Positions 16,806 through 27,399 are shown, numbered from the stretch's first letter. The stretch: DNA of 64,000 nucleotides from JBFLXR01 sp040757065 (GCA_040757065.1 JBFLXR010000001.1:62001-126000); one strand, 5' to 3'. A program made the numbers and translations. Notes: a model not told the origin generated them from the letters alone.

Positions 16806-18290
16806 ATGATTTTTGGATTACCTGTGATTAGCGTGACGATTTGGTTGCCGATTGTGTTCGGCATTCTGGTGCTCGCCACCGGCAACGACCGTAACGCGCA
16901 GTTAGCTCGTGTGATTGCACTGGTCGGCGCCGTTCTGGGCTTCTTGGTGACGATCCCGCTGTATACCGGCTTCGACAAAACCACCAGTGCGATGCAGTTT
17001 GTCGAAATGAAAGAGTGGATCGTCCGCTTCAATATTCACTATCACTTGGGCGTGGACGGCATTTCGATGCTGTTTATCATTCTGAACAGTTTCTTCACCC
17101 CCATCGTGGTGTTGGCGGGGTGGCAAGTGATCGAGAAGCGCGTGGCGCAGTACATGGCGGCTTTCCTGATTATGTCCGGTATTGTGAACGGTGTGTTTGC
17201 TGCGCTGGATGCTGTGCTGTTCTATGTGTTCTGGGAAGCGATGCTGATTCCCATGTTCATTATCGTGGGTGTGTGGGGCGGCCCGAATCGCGTGTACGCT
17301 GCGATCAAGTTCTTCCTCTACACCTTGCTCGGTTCCTTGCTGATGCTGGTTTCTCTGCTGTATTTGTATAACAAATCCAATGGCAGCTTTGAGATTCTGG
17401 AATACCACCGTATGGCGATTCCGATGACAGCGCAGATTCTGATCTTCCTGTCGTTCTTCATGGCCTTTGCGGTCAAGGTGCCGATGGTTCCGGTGCATAC
17501 TTGGTTGCCCGATGCTCACGTAGAAGCGCCCACTGGCGGTTCCGTGGTGCTGGCGGCGATTATGCTGAAAGTCGGTGCGTACGGTTTCTTGCGTTTCTCC
17601 ATGCCGATCGCGCCCGATGCCAGCCATAGTCTGGCCGGTATGATGATTGCGCTGTCGCTGATTGCGGTGGTGTATATTGGTCTGGTTGCATTGACGCAGT
17701 CCGATATGAAGAAATTGGTGGCCTATTCTTCCATCTCGCACATGGGCTTTGTGACGCTCGGCTTCTTTATCTTCAATGCCTACGGTGTTGAGGGCGCGTT
17801 ACTGCAAATGATTTCGCACGGCTTCGTGTCCGGCGCTCTGTTCCTTTGTATCGGCGTGCTGTATGACCGCGTACACTCTCGTAAGATTGCCGATTACGGC
17901 GGCGTAGCGAATCGCATGCCGATTTTCGCAGCGTTTTTCATGCTGTTCGCCATGGCTAACAGCGGCTTGCCAGGTACCAGCGGCTTCGTCGGCGAATTCA
18001 TGGTGATTCTGGGAGCTGAAAAAGCCAATTTCTGGTATGCCTTCTTGGCTGCTGCAACCCTGATCTTCGGTGCTGCCTATACCTTGTGGATGTATAAGCG
18101 CGTGATTTTCGGCGCAATTGCTAATCATCATGTAGAAGAACTGACCGATATTACTGCCCGCGAAAAGCTGATTTTTGCGATTCTTGCAGTGACGGTGTTG
18201 GGTATGGGTTTGTATCCACTGCCGTTCAGTGAAATCATGCACGCGTCGGTGAACGACTTGCTGGTGCATGTTGCGCGTTCTAAGTTATAA
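16806..18290 (+). CDS. nuoM: NADH-quinone oxidoreductase subunit M
   Basis: Second antiporter-like subunit of complex I. The 494-residue protein has about 14 hydrophobic helices, the helix-5 glutamate in FYVFWEAMLIPMF and the broken-helix motif VPMVPVHTWLPDAHVEAPTGGS. The 38 nt gap after nuoL contains no terminator. Confidence 0.97.
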   Translation: MIFGLPVISVTIWLPIVFGILVLATGNDRNAQLARVIALVGAVLGFLVTIPLYTGFDKTTSAMQFVEMKEWIVRFNIHYHLGVDGISMLFIILNSFFTPIVVLAGWQVIEKRVAQYMAAFLIMSGIVNGVFAALDAVLFYVFWEAMLIPMFIIVGVWGGPNRVYAAIKFFLYTLLGSLLMLVSLLYLYNKSNGSFEILEYHRMAIPMTAQILIFLSFFMAFAVKVPMVPVHTWLPDAHVEAPTGGSVVLAAIMLKVGAYGFLRFSMPIAPDASHSLAGMMIALSLIAVVYIGLVALTQSDMKKLVAYSSISHMGFVTLGFFIFNAYGVEGALLQMISHGFVSGALFLCIGVLYDRVHSRKIADYGGVANRMPIFAAFFMLFAMANSGLPGTSGFVGEFMVILGAEKANFWYAFLAAATLIFGAAYTLWMYKRVIFGAIANHHVEELTDITAREKLIFAILAVTVLGMGLYPLPFSEIMHASVNDLLVHVARSKL

Positions 18291-18313
18291 GCCATCGTCA
18301 ATCGAGGAAAGCT

Positions 18314-19759
18314 ATGAGTTTTTTGTCTACCCTGTTTCCCGCCTACGCAGAAATCTTTCTGCTGGTGATGGTGAGTGCGATCCTGATTCTGGATCTCATG
18401 ACGACGAACAAGACAGTGACCTATCTGCTGGTGCAACTCACCCTGCTCGGATGTTCGCTGATTACGGTGTTTACCCATGAACCCGGTGTCGTGCATTTGT
18501 TTAATAACATGTACGTCGACGATTTGATGTCCGATGTGCTGAAACTGCTGACTTACTTGGCGATTTCGATGATGCTGGTGTATTCGCGCAGCTATCTGTT
18601 AGTACGCAGCTTGTTTACCGGTGAGTTTTTGGTACTGACGCTGTTTGCGATGCTCGGCATGATGGTGATGATTTCCGCCAGCCACTTCCTGACGCTCTAT
18701 ATCGGTCTGGAATTGCTGTCGCTGAGCTTGTACGCGATGGTGGCACTGCATCGCGACTCGGTCACCGCCACTGAAGCCGCCATGAAATACTTCATTCTGG
18801 GGGCGCTGGCTTCCGGTCTGTTGCTGTATGGCATGTCCATGCTGTACGGTGCAACCGGTTCGCTGGATGTGAACGCGATTTCCGCTGCGATTCAGGGCGG
18901 TGTACAGAACAAGGCGTTGCTGGTGTTCGGTCTGGTGTTCGTTGTGGCCGGTCTGGCATTTAAGCTGGGTGTCGTGCCGTTCCATATGTGGGTTCCGGAC
19001 GTGTATCACGGTGCGCCGACCGCGATGACCATGCTGATCGGCTCTGCACCTAAGATGGCCGCCTTTGCTTTCGTAATGCGCATTTTGGTGGAAGCGCTGC
19101 AACCGCTGGTGTTCCATTGGTCGGCCATGCTGGCAATTCTGGCTGTGCTGTCGATGGCGATCGGGAATATCTCCGCGATTGCGCAAACCAACCTGAAGCG
19201 CATGTTTGCTTATTCCACCATTTCGCACATGGGCTTTTTGCTGCTTGGCGTGCTGTCGGGCACAGTGGAAGGCTACGGTTCTTCGATGTTCTACGCCGTG
19301 GTCTATGTGCTGATGTCGCTGGGCGGCTTCGGTATGATTATGCTGTTGTCGCGCGAAGGCTTCGAAGCAGATACGCTCAACGACTTCAAGGGGCTTAGCC
19401 AGCGGAGTCCGTGGCTGGCATTCATGATGCTTTTGCTGATGTTCTCGATGGCAGGCGTGCCGCCGACTGTGGGTTTCTATGCCAAGTTCTCCGTGTTGCA
19501 AGCTGTCGTGAGCAGCGGCCATGTGACGCTGGCGGCGGTTGCGGTGATGTTCTCTCTGATCGGTGCATTCTATTATCTGCGCATTGTGAAACTGATGTAT
19601 TTCGACGCACCGGAAAGCAATGCGCCGATTTATTTCCAACCGGATAGCCGCTTGCTGATCTCGATTAACGGGTTAGCGATGTTGCTGCTCGGCCTGATGC
19701 CAGGCACGCTGATGTCCGTGTGTGCCATCTCGGTGCAACAGTCGCTGCTCGTGCATTAA
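18314..19759 (+). CDS. nuoN: NADH-quinone oxidoreductase subunit N
   Basis: Third antiporter-like subunit and last gene of the 14-gene nuo operon. Conserved features are LYIGLELLSLSLYAMVAL with its helix-5 glutamate, and KLGVVPFHMWVPDVYHGAPT. The 481 residues are normal. A perfect UUCG-loop hairpin 21 nt after the stop marks the end of the operon. Confidence 0.97.
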   Translation: MSFLSTLFPAYAEIFLLVMVSAILILDLMTTNKTVTYLLVQLTLLGCSLITVFTHEPGVVHLFNNMYVDDLMSDVLKLLTYLAISMMLVYSRSYLLVRSLFTGEFLVLTLFAMLGMMVMISASHFLTLYIGLELLSLSLYAMVALHRDSVTATEAAMKYFILGALASGLLLYGMSMLYGATGSLDVNAISAAIQGGVQNKALLVFGLVFVVAGLAFKLGVVPFHMWVPDVYHGAPTAMTMLIGSAPKMAAFAFVMRILVEALQPLVFHWSAMLAILAVLSMAIGNISAIAQTNLKRMFAYSTISHMGFLLLGVLSGTVEGYGSSMFYAVVYVLMSLGGFGMIMLLSREGFEADTLNDFKGLSQRSPWLAFMMLLLMFSMAGVPPTVGFYAKFSVLQAVVSSGHVTLAAVAVMFSLIGAFYYLRIVKLMYFDAPESNAPIYFQPDSRLLISINGLAMLLLGLMPGTLMSVCAISVQQSLLVH

Positions 19760-19780
19760 GGCAAGCGTTGTTTTTAAATT

Positions 19781-19808
19781 GAACACTCCCGCTTCGGCGG
19801 GAGTGTTC
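19781..19808 (+). terminator. Terminator of the nuo operon
   Basis: Perfect 12-bp stem (GAACACTCCCGC) capped by a TTCG tetraloop, 21 nt after nuoN. Only a short GTTTA follows, so the T-run is weak and some read-through into the NUDIX gene, whose ATG is 15 nt further on, is likely. Confidence 0.65.
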
Positions 19809-19823
19809 GTTTAGGGGGTGAAA

Positions 19824-20363
19824 ATGGATTTAACGGAAACGCAACTGGACACCGCGCTGGTATACAACGGCGATTTTATTAAGGTGCATAAGGATACTGT
19901 GCGCTTGCCGGACGGCAGCCGGAGTTCGCGCGAGTATATTGCCCATCCGGGTGCGGTTGCAGTGCTGGCTCTGCTCGATAACGGTAATTTGGTGATGGAG
20001 CGCCAGTACCGCTACGCCCCACATCAGGAATTCATTGAGCTGCCCGCCGGTAAAATTGATCCGGGCGAAGATATTCTGCTGACCGCTCAGCGCGAGCTGC
20101 TGGAAGAGACCGGCTATGTGGCGGACGAATGGGTGCATCTGACCACGACTTGGCCCTGTATCGGATATGCTGATGAGCGTATGGAGTATTTTCTCGCGCG
20201 CGGTTTACGCTACGAAGGCCGGCACTTGGATGAGGGGGAGTTCCTTGAGGTTTTCGAGCTTTCTGTGAAGGAGGCGCTGGAATGGGTGCGTACTGGCAAG
20301 ATACGCGATAGCAAGAGCATCGTCGGCTTGTTTTGGTTGGAAAAGCATCTGTCGAGCTGGTAG
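19824..20363 (+). CDS. nudF: NUDIX hydrolase, ADP-ribose pyrophosphatase type
   Basis: Probably hydrolyses ADP-ribose to AMP and ribose 5-phosphate, limiting a reactive NAD breakdown product. The Nudix box G-x5-E-x7-RE-x2-EE-x-G is exact in the segment from GKIDPGED to LLEETGY, near residues 76-98. The upstream hydrophobic strand and the loop YRYAPHQEFIELPAG fit the ADP-ribose subgroup. I chose the ATG after AGGGGG rather than a GTG two codons earlier, giving 179 residues. Substrate assignment is from family resemblance; another nucleoside diphosphate sugar is possible. Confidence 0.85.
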   Translation: MDLTETQLDTALVYNGDFIKVHKDTVRLPDGSRSSREYIAHPGAVAVLALLDNGNLVMERQYRYAPHQEFIELPAGKIDPGEDILLTAQRELLEETGYVADEWVHLTTTWPCIGYADERMEYFLARGLRYEGRHLDEGEFLEVFELSVKEALEWVRTGKIRDSKSIVGLFWLEKHLSSW

Positions 20364-20365
20364 CT

Positions 20366-20382
20366 TGCACACCTACGGTGCG
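20366..20382. promoter_or_regulatory. NtrC-like binding site 1 upstream of amtB
   Basis: TGCACACCTACGGTGCG fits the 17-bp NtrC pattern TGCAC-N7-GTGCA with one mismatch in the last base. It is centred about 150 nt upstream of the inferred amtB start, a normal enhancer distance. Confidence 0.65.
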
Positions 20383-20388
20383 CGTCTG

Positions 20389-20405
20389 TGCACATAATGG
20401 GTGCT
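20389..20405. promoter_or_regulatory. NtrC-like binding site 2 upstream of amtB
   Basis: TGCACATAATGGGTGCT fits TGCAC-N7-GTGCA with one mismatch. Its centre is 23 bp from that of site 1, about two helical turns, so NtrC dimers could bind on the same face, as at known tandem enhancers. Confidence 0.65.
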
Positions 20406-20500
20406 CAATGTGGTGCGGAAAGCGGAAATATGCACTGTATTGATGCGTTGCCGTTCTGATTTGCGCGTGCAATCCATTAATAAACAGTTTGTTATGTATT

Positions 20501-20516
20501 TGGCATGCGAATTGCT
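20501..20516 (+). promoter_or_regulatory. Sigma-54 promoter of amtB
   Basis: TGGCATGCGAATTGCT matches the -24/-12 consensus TGGCACG-N4-TTGCW, with GG and GC elements exactly 10 nt apart. The inferred start is near 20527, about 22-34 nt ahead of the candidate amtB start codons. Together with two NtrC-like sites upstream, it predicts induction under nitrogen limitation. Confidence 0.85.
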
Positions 20517-20548
20517 TTTGCTTCTCCGTTTTGCACCAAACTGGGGGT

Positions 20549-21754
20549 ATGATGGAGAGCATGAAAACAGGTCACGACGTATTATTTATTCTGCTGGGCG
20601 CTATTATGGTGCTTGCGATGCACGCAGGCTTTGCTTTTTTGGAGCTGGGCACGGTGCGCAAAAAGAATCAGGTCAATGCGCTGGTCAAGATTCTGGTGGA
20701 TTTCGCCGTTTCTACGCTGGCATATTTCTTTATCGGTTACGGCATTGCCTATGGCAGTCACTTTCTGACCAACGCCGAAGCCTTGACTCAGCAAAACGGC
20801 TATGAACTGGTCAAATTCTTTTTCTTGCTGACCTTTGCTGCGGCGATTCCGGCGATTATTTCCGGCGGAGTGGCAGAGCGCAGCCGTTTTAATCCGCAGT
20901 TGGCGGCAACCTTTATTTTGGTTGGGTTTGTCTATCCCTTTTTCGAAGGTATCGCGTGGAATCACCGTCTGGGGATTCAGGATTGGCTGAATGCGACATT
21001 CGGTGCGGAGTTCCACGATTTTGCCGGCTCGGTGGTGGTACATGCCGTCGGCGGCTGGATGGGGCTGGCGGCTGTGCTGTTGCTCGGCGCACGCCGCGGG
21101 CGTTATACCAAGGAAGGGCGCATTTCCGCGCACCCACCTTCCAGTATCCCGTTCTTGGCGCTGGGCGCGTGGATTCTAACGGTTGGCTGGTTCGGTTTTA
21201 ATGTGATGTCGGCACAAGAGATCGGTAAGATCAGTGGGTTGGTGGCCGTGAACTCGCTAATGGCAATGGTGGGGGGAACGCTGGTAGCAACATGGATGGG
21301 TAAGAATGATCCGGGTTTTGTGCATAACGGACCGTTGGCAGGCTTGGTGGCGGTGTGTGCTGGCTCCGATCTGATGCACCCGGTAGGCGCGCTGGCCGTC
21401 GGCGGTGTGGCAGGCGGGTTATTCGTTTGGCTGTTTACGGTTACGCAGAACCGTCTGAAAATCGACGATGTGCTGGGCGTATGGCCCTTGCATGGTGTAT
21501 GCGGTGCATGGGGCGGTGTGGCAGCCGGGATTTTCGGTAGCAAAGCGCTTGGCGGGCTGGGCGGCGTCAGTTTTATGGCGCAACTGATCGGTACGCTGCT
21601 CGGTGTCGGTATTGCTTTTGCCGGTGGATTCGTTGTTTACGGCTTGCTGAAAAAATCCGTCGGGATTCGACTGGATGCCGAAGAGGAGTTCAATGGAGCT
21701 GATTTAAGCATACATAAAATTACCGCGACGCCGGAGCGTGAATCCGGGTGGTAA
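20549..21754 (+). CDS. amtB: Ammonium channel of the Amt family
   Basis: Inner-membrane channel for ammonium uptake. About 11 hydrophobic helices are seen. The two pore histidines are recognisable in SVVVHAVGGWMGL and VWPLHGVCGAWGG, and GGVAERSRF matches the conserved family motif. The frame is open from 20489, but the sigma-54 start near 20527 excludes that codon. ATG 20549, 20552 and 20561 are all possible, the last two having GGGGG or GGAG ahead. The N-terminus goes straight into helix 1 without a signal peptide. No glnK is adjacent; a CBS-GGDEF gene follows instead. Confidence 0.93.
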   Translation: MMESMKTGHDVLFILLGAIMVLAMHAGFAFLELGTVRKKNQVNALVKILVDFAVSTLAYFFIGYGIAYGSHFLTNAEALTQQNGYELVKFFFLLTFAAAIPAIISGGVAERSRFNPQLAATFILVGFVYPFFEGIAWNHRLGIQDWLNATFGAEFHDFAGSVVVHAVGGWMGLAAVLLLGARRGRYTKEGRISAHPPSSIPFLALGAWILTVGWFGFNVMSAQEIGKISGLVAVNSLMAMVGGTLVATWMGKNDPGFVHNGPLAGLVAVCAGSDLMHPVGALAVGGVAGGLFVWLFTVTQNRLKIDDVLGVWPLHGVCGAWGGVAAGIFGSKALGGLGGVSFMAQLIGTLLGVGIAFAGGFVVYGLLKKSVGIRLDAEEEFNGADLSIHKITATPERESGW

Positions 21755-21774
21755 TAGTAACTGCATGAAAGCCG

Positions 21775-21798
21775 AAAGCCCGCAACTGCGGGCTTTTT
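21775..21798 (+). terminator. Terminator after amtB
   Basis: Stem AAAGCCCGC/GCGGGCTTT around loop AACT, running into five T (21794-21798), 20 nt after the amtB stop. A clean intrinsic terminator that should separate amtB from the following diguanylate cyclase gene. Confidence 0.85.
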
Positions 21799-21840
21799 GC
21801 ATATTGAACCGATTCGGCAGAGCATAAGTAATGCGTATAT

Positions 21841-21868
21841 TTGCAAGCGGTTTTAATCGCGAGACAAT
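21841..21868 (+). promoter_or_regulatory. Candidate sigma-70 promoter of the CBS-GGDEF gene
   Basis: TTGCAA and GACAAT are separated by 16 nt, each matching consensus at four of six positions. It lies between the amtB terminator and the next start codon, where a separate promoter is expected. Confidence 0.35.
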
Positions 21869-21895
21869 GGTCACCTAAAGCATAGCAGCAGAGAA

Positions 21896-23233
21896 ATGAA
21901 AGCAAAAAACTTTTTCCCTACGGTCGGAGAGATCGCGCACATGGGTGTGGTGCTAGCCACAGGGCGGGATACCATCGTTGAGGCCGTTGGATTAATGGAA
22001 GCCAGCAATCTGAGCGATGTGGTTTTCGAGTGCGATGGCGGTCATGCGATTTTTACTGTCGAAGACCTGATGCAGTTCCGCCAGCACAAGCGCGATTATG
22101 CGTTGCGCTTGGATGAGATTGCTGTTCCCCGGCTGAATTACGTCCGTGCGGCGGAAAATGTGCTGAATGTATTACCCATCTTCGATGCGCATCAATGCCG
22201 CTACCTTGGAGTGCGCGATGACAGTGAGCACCTGATTGGCGTGGTGTCCTATACCGATGTGCTGGCTTCGGTGGATCCGGTTGTCGTCATGGAGCGTAAG
22301 AAACTGATTGAGGTGGTCAGTAAGCGGCATATCGATATAGTGCCGGCTTCCATGTCGGTTGAGCAGGCAATGATGCACCTGATTTATGCCGAGGACGCTG
22401 TGCTTGTCGAGCAGGACGGGAATATTGCCGGGATTGTGACGACCAAGGATGCCATTCGTCTAATTAAGGAACAGGTCGACACCGATGCGCAGATCGGATG
22501 CTATATGACTTCGCCGGTCTGGACGATTAATCAGCGAGAAACGATTAAATCCGCGATCGATGCATTACGGCAGCGGCAATATAAACGTGCCATTGTGACC
22601 GACGAGCAGGGGAAGTTGGTCGGTGTGGTGACGCAGCGGGAATTGATCGACCTGACTTATGGGCGCTGGGCGGAGTTGATGAAACTACATGCGCACGAAT
22701 TGGGCGAACTGGTGCATGTGCTGGAATCGAAGAACTATGCTTTGCAACAGGAAACGCTGACCGATACTTTGACCGGGGCGGGCAACCGCCGCAAAATCAA
22801 TCAGGCAATCGAGGCAGAAATCGGGCGCTATTACCGGCACGGCATGACCCCGTTCTCGGTGATGTTGTTAGATATCGATTTCTTTAAGAAAATTAACGAT
22901 ATGCATGGGCATCTGTTCGGCGACAAGGTGTTGCGTCATGTTGCGCAACACGTGTCGGGAATGCTGCGCATTACCGATGTATTTGCGCGCTGGGGCGGCG
23001 AGGAGTTCGCCGTGCTGTTGCCTACGGCGAACCGGGAGGCTGCTGCGATTTTGGCTGAGCGCATACGCGAGGTGATTGCTTCTAGCCCATTCGACAAGGT
23101 GTCGGTAACGGTGAGTATCGGTGTGGCGGAATACGTCCGCGGCGAGTCGCTGGAGGGGGTGTTGCGCCGCGCAGATCAAGCACTGTATGCGGCTAAAGAG
23201 GGCGGGCGCAACCGGGTGGCAACTGGTTCCTGA
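21896..23233 (+). CDS. Diguanylate cyclase with four CBS repeats
   Basis: Predicted soluble enzyme that makes cyclic di-GMP from two GTP under control of CBS (Bateman) modules, which generally bind adenine nucleotides or S-adenosylmethionine. The N-terminal 260 residues contain four CBS-like repeats, readable by strands such as LIGVVSYTDVL, IAGIVTTKDAI and LVGVVTQRELI. The GGDEF domain begins near residue 285. Its active site is GGEEF (367-371), and the inhibitory site RITD (358-361) lies at the canonical five-residue distance. No membrane segment is seen. It follows the ammonium channel but has a terminator between; a link to nitrogen status is inference. Confidence 0.9.
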   Translation: MKAKNFFPTVGEIAHMGVVLATGRDTIVEAVGLMEASNLSDVVFECDGGHAIFTVEDLMQFRQHKRDYALRLDEIAVPRLNYVRAAENVLNVLPIFDAHQCRYLGVRDDSEHLIGVVSYTDVLASVDPVVVMERKKLIEVVSKRHIDIVPASMSVEQAMMHLIYAEDAVLVEQDGNIAGIVTTKDAIRLIKEQVDTDAQIGCYMTSPVWTINQRETIKSAIDALRQRQYKRAIVTDEQGKLVGVVTQRELIDLTYGRWAELMKLHAHELGELVHVLESKNYALQQETLTDTLTGAGNRRKINQAIEAEIGRYYRHGMTPFSVMLLDIDFFKKINDMHGHLFGDKVLRHVAQHVSGMLRITDVFARWGGEEFAVLLPTANREAAAILAERIREVIASSPFDKVSVTVSIGVAEYVRGESLEGVLRRADQALYAAKEGGRNRVATGS

Positions 23234-23245
23234 TCGCGCCGGACA

Positions 23246-24046
23246 CTAACTGTCGCGGTTATCGTTGTTCCAGTCGCTGCTGTCGGTCAGGTCGAAATCT
23301 TCGCCATCCATCTCTCTGTCCGGGGTTTCCTCTTCGCTGTCTTCAATAGGCATGAAGTCGTTTTCGATTTGGCTATCCTCGTTGCCGTTGTTATCCAAGA
23401 AGCGATCTGCCAAGGCTTCGCTCGCTGCTGCTGCACCGACACCCAGTGTGGCACCTGTTGCCAACGTGGGTAGAATGCCGGTTCCGTAATGCGAATATTT
23501 GTCGGTATGCGTACCGGAATGCAGAGTCTGAAGGTGGAAATCGTTCCGCATGCGCTGGGTGCGAACCATTTGCGCGAGGAAGAAAATTACCAGCAGCAGA
23601 CCGGCGATGACCAATAGATTGTTCAGGCCGAATCCGCTGCTTTGCCCGGAAGTGGGTGGCGGTAGAGGGGTAGGGGCGGTGGCTTGCGCTTGTGCTAGTC
23701 GAGCTGCACGTTTTTCGTGCCAGTTCGCGATGCGCGCTTTCATTTGTTGCACGGCTTCGGGGTGCGCAAAAGATAGGCTGGGTTGCAGCGACTCGGCCTG
23801 CTTCAATTCCAGTTCGGCATGTGCGTAATGATTTTGCTTGCTGTCGAGCTCGGCTTTGACGAAGTGCGCCTTGGCGCTATTAGGATGCGCTTTCAGGACT
23901 TCGTCTATCATGCCTTGCGCTTCGTCCAATTTGCCGTCTTGGGCTGTTTGATAGATATCGCGTATCGTCGGTTCTTTAGCCGCCGCAGCTTGAGCGAATA
24001 GTAAGGTACTGGCGATCATGGAGATATGGATTACCGTCTTCAGCAT
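23246..24046 (-). CDS. TPR-containing single-pass membrane protein, function unknown
   Basis: Not a protein I can name. It has a signal peptide or anchor (residues 1-23, ending AQAAAAKEP) and a tetratricopeptide-like stretch (about 27-105) with GKLDEAQGMIDEVLKAHPNS. A proline-rich linker follows, then one membrane helix (141-161), a Gly/Ala-rich segment (GATLGVGAAAASEALADRF) and a very acidic C-terminus of about 50 residues. GGAGG precedes the ATG. It ends convergently 12 nt from the CBS-GGDEF gene and lies downstream of dnaJ behind a terminator, so it probably has its own promoter. A scaffold at the inner membrane is a guess. Confidence 0.7.
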   Translation of the reverse strand: MLKTVIHISMIASTLLFAQAAAAKEPTIRDIYQTAQDGKLDEAQGMIDEVLKAHPNSAKAHFVKAELDSKQNHYAHAELELKQAESLQPSLSFAHPEAVQQMKARIANWHEKRAARLAQAQATAPTPLPPPTSGQSSGFGLNNLLVIAGLLLVIFFLAQMVRTQRMRNDFHLQTLHSGTHTDKYSHYGTGILPTLATGATLGVGAAAASEALADRFLDNNGNEDSQIENDFMPIEDSEEETPDREMDGEDFDLTDSSDWNNDNRDS

Positions 24047-24122
24047 GGGGCCTCCGTGTATTTAGCTTTATTAGTATAGTTGTGCTATTTTTGAGTGGCA
24101 ATCGGAATATATGCGAAGAGCG

Positions 24123-24158
24123 AATAAAAATAGCCCGCATCGGCGGGCTATTTTTATT
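24123..24158 (-). terminator. Terminator of grpE-dnaK-dnaJ
   Basis: A perfect stem of at least 13 bp (AAAAATAGCCCGC) around loop ATCG, with A and T tracts on both sides, about 20 nt past the dnaJ stop. It is symmetrical and could act in both directions. Confidence 0.85.
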
Positions 24159-24176
24159 CTAGGGCTATCGGAGCGT

Positions 24177-25307
24177 TTATTGTCCGAAAAATTCCTTGAC
24201 CTTGCTCATCCATGATTTAGCTCGCGGACTGTGTCGTGCACTGTCTGCCTGGTTGATTGACTCCAGTTCGCGCAGCAGCTCCTTTTGCCGCTCGGTCAGG
24301 TTTACCGGGGTTTCAACGACGACATGGCAATGCAAATCGCCATAGGTAGAGCTACGCACACCCTTAATACCTTTGCCGCGCAGTCGGAATACTTTGCCGC
24401 TTTGCGTTTCGGCCGGAATCTTGATGCGTGCTGCACCGTCCAGCGTCGGAATCTCGATTTCGCCGCCCAGTGCCGCCGTGGCGAAGCTGATCGGCATTTC
24501 GCAGTGCAAATCGTTGTGATCGCGCTGGAATACCGGATGCGACGTGATATGGATCACGACATACAAATCGCCGGGAGGGCCGCCATTGACTCCGGCTTCA
24601 CCTTCACCAGATAGTCTGATGCGATCATCGTTGTCTACCCCGGCGGGGATCTTGACCGACAACGTCTTGTGCTGTTTTACGCGGCCTGCGCCATGACAGG
24701 TGCCGCACGGCGAGGCGATGGTCTTGCCGCTGCCGTGGCAGCGCGGGCAGGGTTGCTGAATTGAAAAGAACCCTTGCTGCATGCGTACCTGACCTTGACC
24801 GGCACAGGTGGAGCAGGTTGTCGGACTGGTGCCGGGCTTGGCGCCGGAGCCTTTACAGCTATCGCACTCCACCATGGTGGGGATGCGGATTTGTGTTTCG
24901 GTACCGCGCGCGGCTTGTTCCAGCGTGATTTCCAGGTTGTAACGCAGATCGGCACCGCGATGCACATTGCTGCGGTTGCCGCGCCCGCCGCCGAAGATGT
25001 CGCCGAAAATATCGGAGAAATCGAATCCGCCGGCAGCGCCGCCACCGAATCCCCCAAAACCGCCGCCACCCATGCCGCCGGCATCGAAGGCCTGGTGGCC
25101 GAATTGATCGTAGGCGGCGCGTTTCTGGGCGTCGCTCAGGGTTTCATAGGCTTCCTTGGCTTCCTTGAAATGTTCCTCCGCTTTCGGGTTATCCGGGTTG
25201 CGGTCGGGGTGGTACTTCATGGCCAGCTTGCGGTAGGCCTTTTTGATTTCGTCGTCCGAGGCGTCGCGATTGACACCCAGTACTTCGTAATAATCTTTTT
25301 TCGACAT
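24177..25307 (-). CDS. dnaJ: Chaperone protein DnaJ
   Basis: Type I Hsp40 co-chaperone that delivers unfolded proteins to DnaK and stimulates its ATPase. The J domain (about residues 1-70) contains the HPD tripeptide in YHPDRNPDN. It is followed by a Gly/Phe-rich linker (GGMGGGGFGGFGGGAAGG). Four CxxCxGxG zinc repeats (CDSCKGSG, CSTCAGQG, CPRCHGSG, CGTCHGAG) and the C-terminal substrate-binding domains follow. The 376 residues are full length. It lies 72 nt behind dnaK in the grpE-dnaK-dnaJ order. Confidence 0.98.
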   Translation of the reverse strand: MSKKDYYEVLGVNRDASDDEIKKAYRKLAMKYHPDRNPDNPKAEEHFKEAKEAYETLSDAQKRAAYDQFGHQAFDAGGMGGGGFGGFGGGAAGGFDFSDIFGDIFGGGRGNRSNVHRGADLRYNLEITLEQAARGTETQIRIPTMVECDSCKGSGAKPGTSPTTCSTCAGQGQVRMQQGFFSIQQPCPRCHGSGKTIASPCGTCHGAGRVKQHKTLSVKIPAGVDNDDRIRLSGEGEAGVNGGPPGDLYVVIHITSHPVFQRDHNDLHCEMPISFATAALGGEIEIPTLDGAARIKIPAETQSGKVFRLRGKGIKGVRSSTYGDLHCHVVVETPVNLTERQKELLRELESINQADSARHSPRAKSWMSKVKEFFGQ

Positions 25308-25379
25308 GGTCGTGACCTAATGGAATGACGAAAGGGGAGCGTACGTTACGTCGCCCCCCTTGCGTGTCGTTTCGGGCGA

Positions 25380-27311
<1,932 letters not shown>

Positions 27312-27361
27312 CTTGATAATCCTTTCTGTAAATTCTCAAATAAGTGTATGCGTTTCCGCTT

Positions 27362-27397
27362 GCCCACTAACTGTGGGCGGCGGGCGGTAATTTCAAG
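27362..27397 (-). promoter_or_regulatory. Weak sigma-32-like element and hairpin between grpE and dnaK
   Basis: On the minus strand CTTGAAA (27391-27397), immediately past the grpE stop, matches the sigma-32 -35 exactly. Twelve nt later GCCCACAG only partly matches the -10. The same -10 region forms a hairpin GCCCAC/GTGGGC (27362-27378). It could be a second heat-shock promoter for dnaK or an mRNA processing element; the evidence does not decide. Confidence 0.35.
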
Positions 27398-27399
27398 AG

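Noticed and set aside
25331..25362. Imperfect AAGGGGAGCG/CGCCCCCCTT hairpin between dnaK and dnaJ
   Set aside because: Contains a mismatch and a 10-nt loop and lacks a T-run; dnaK and dnaJ are expected to be co-transcribed, so no terminator is called.
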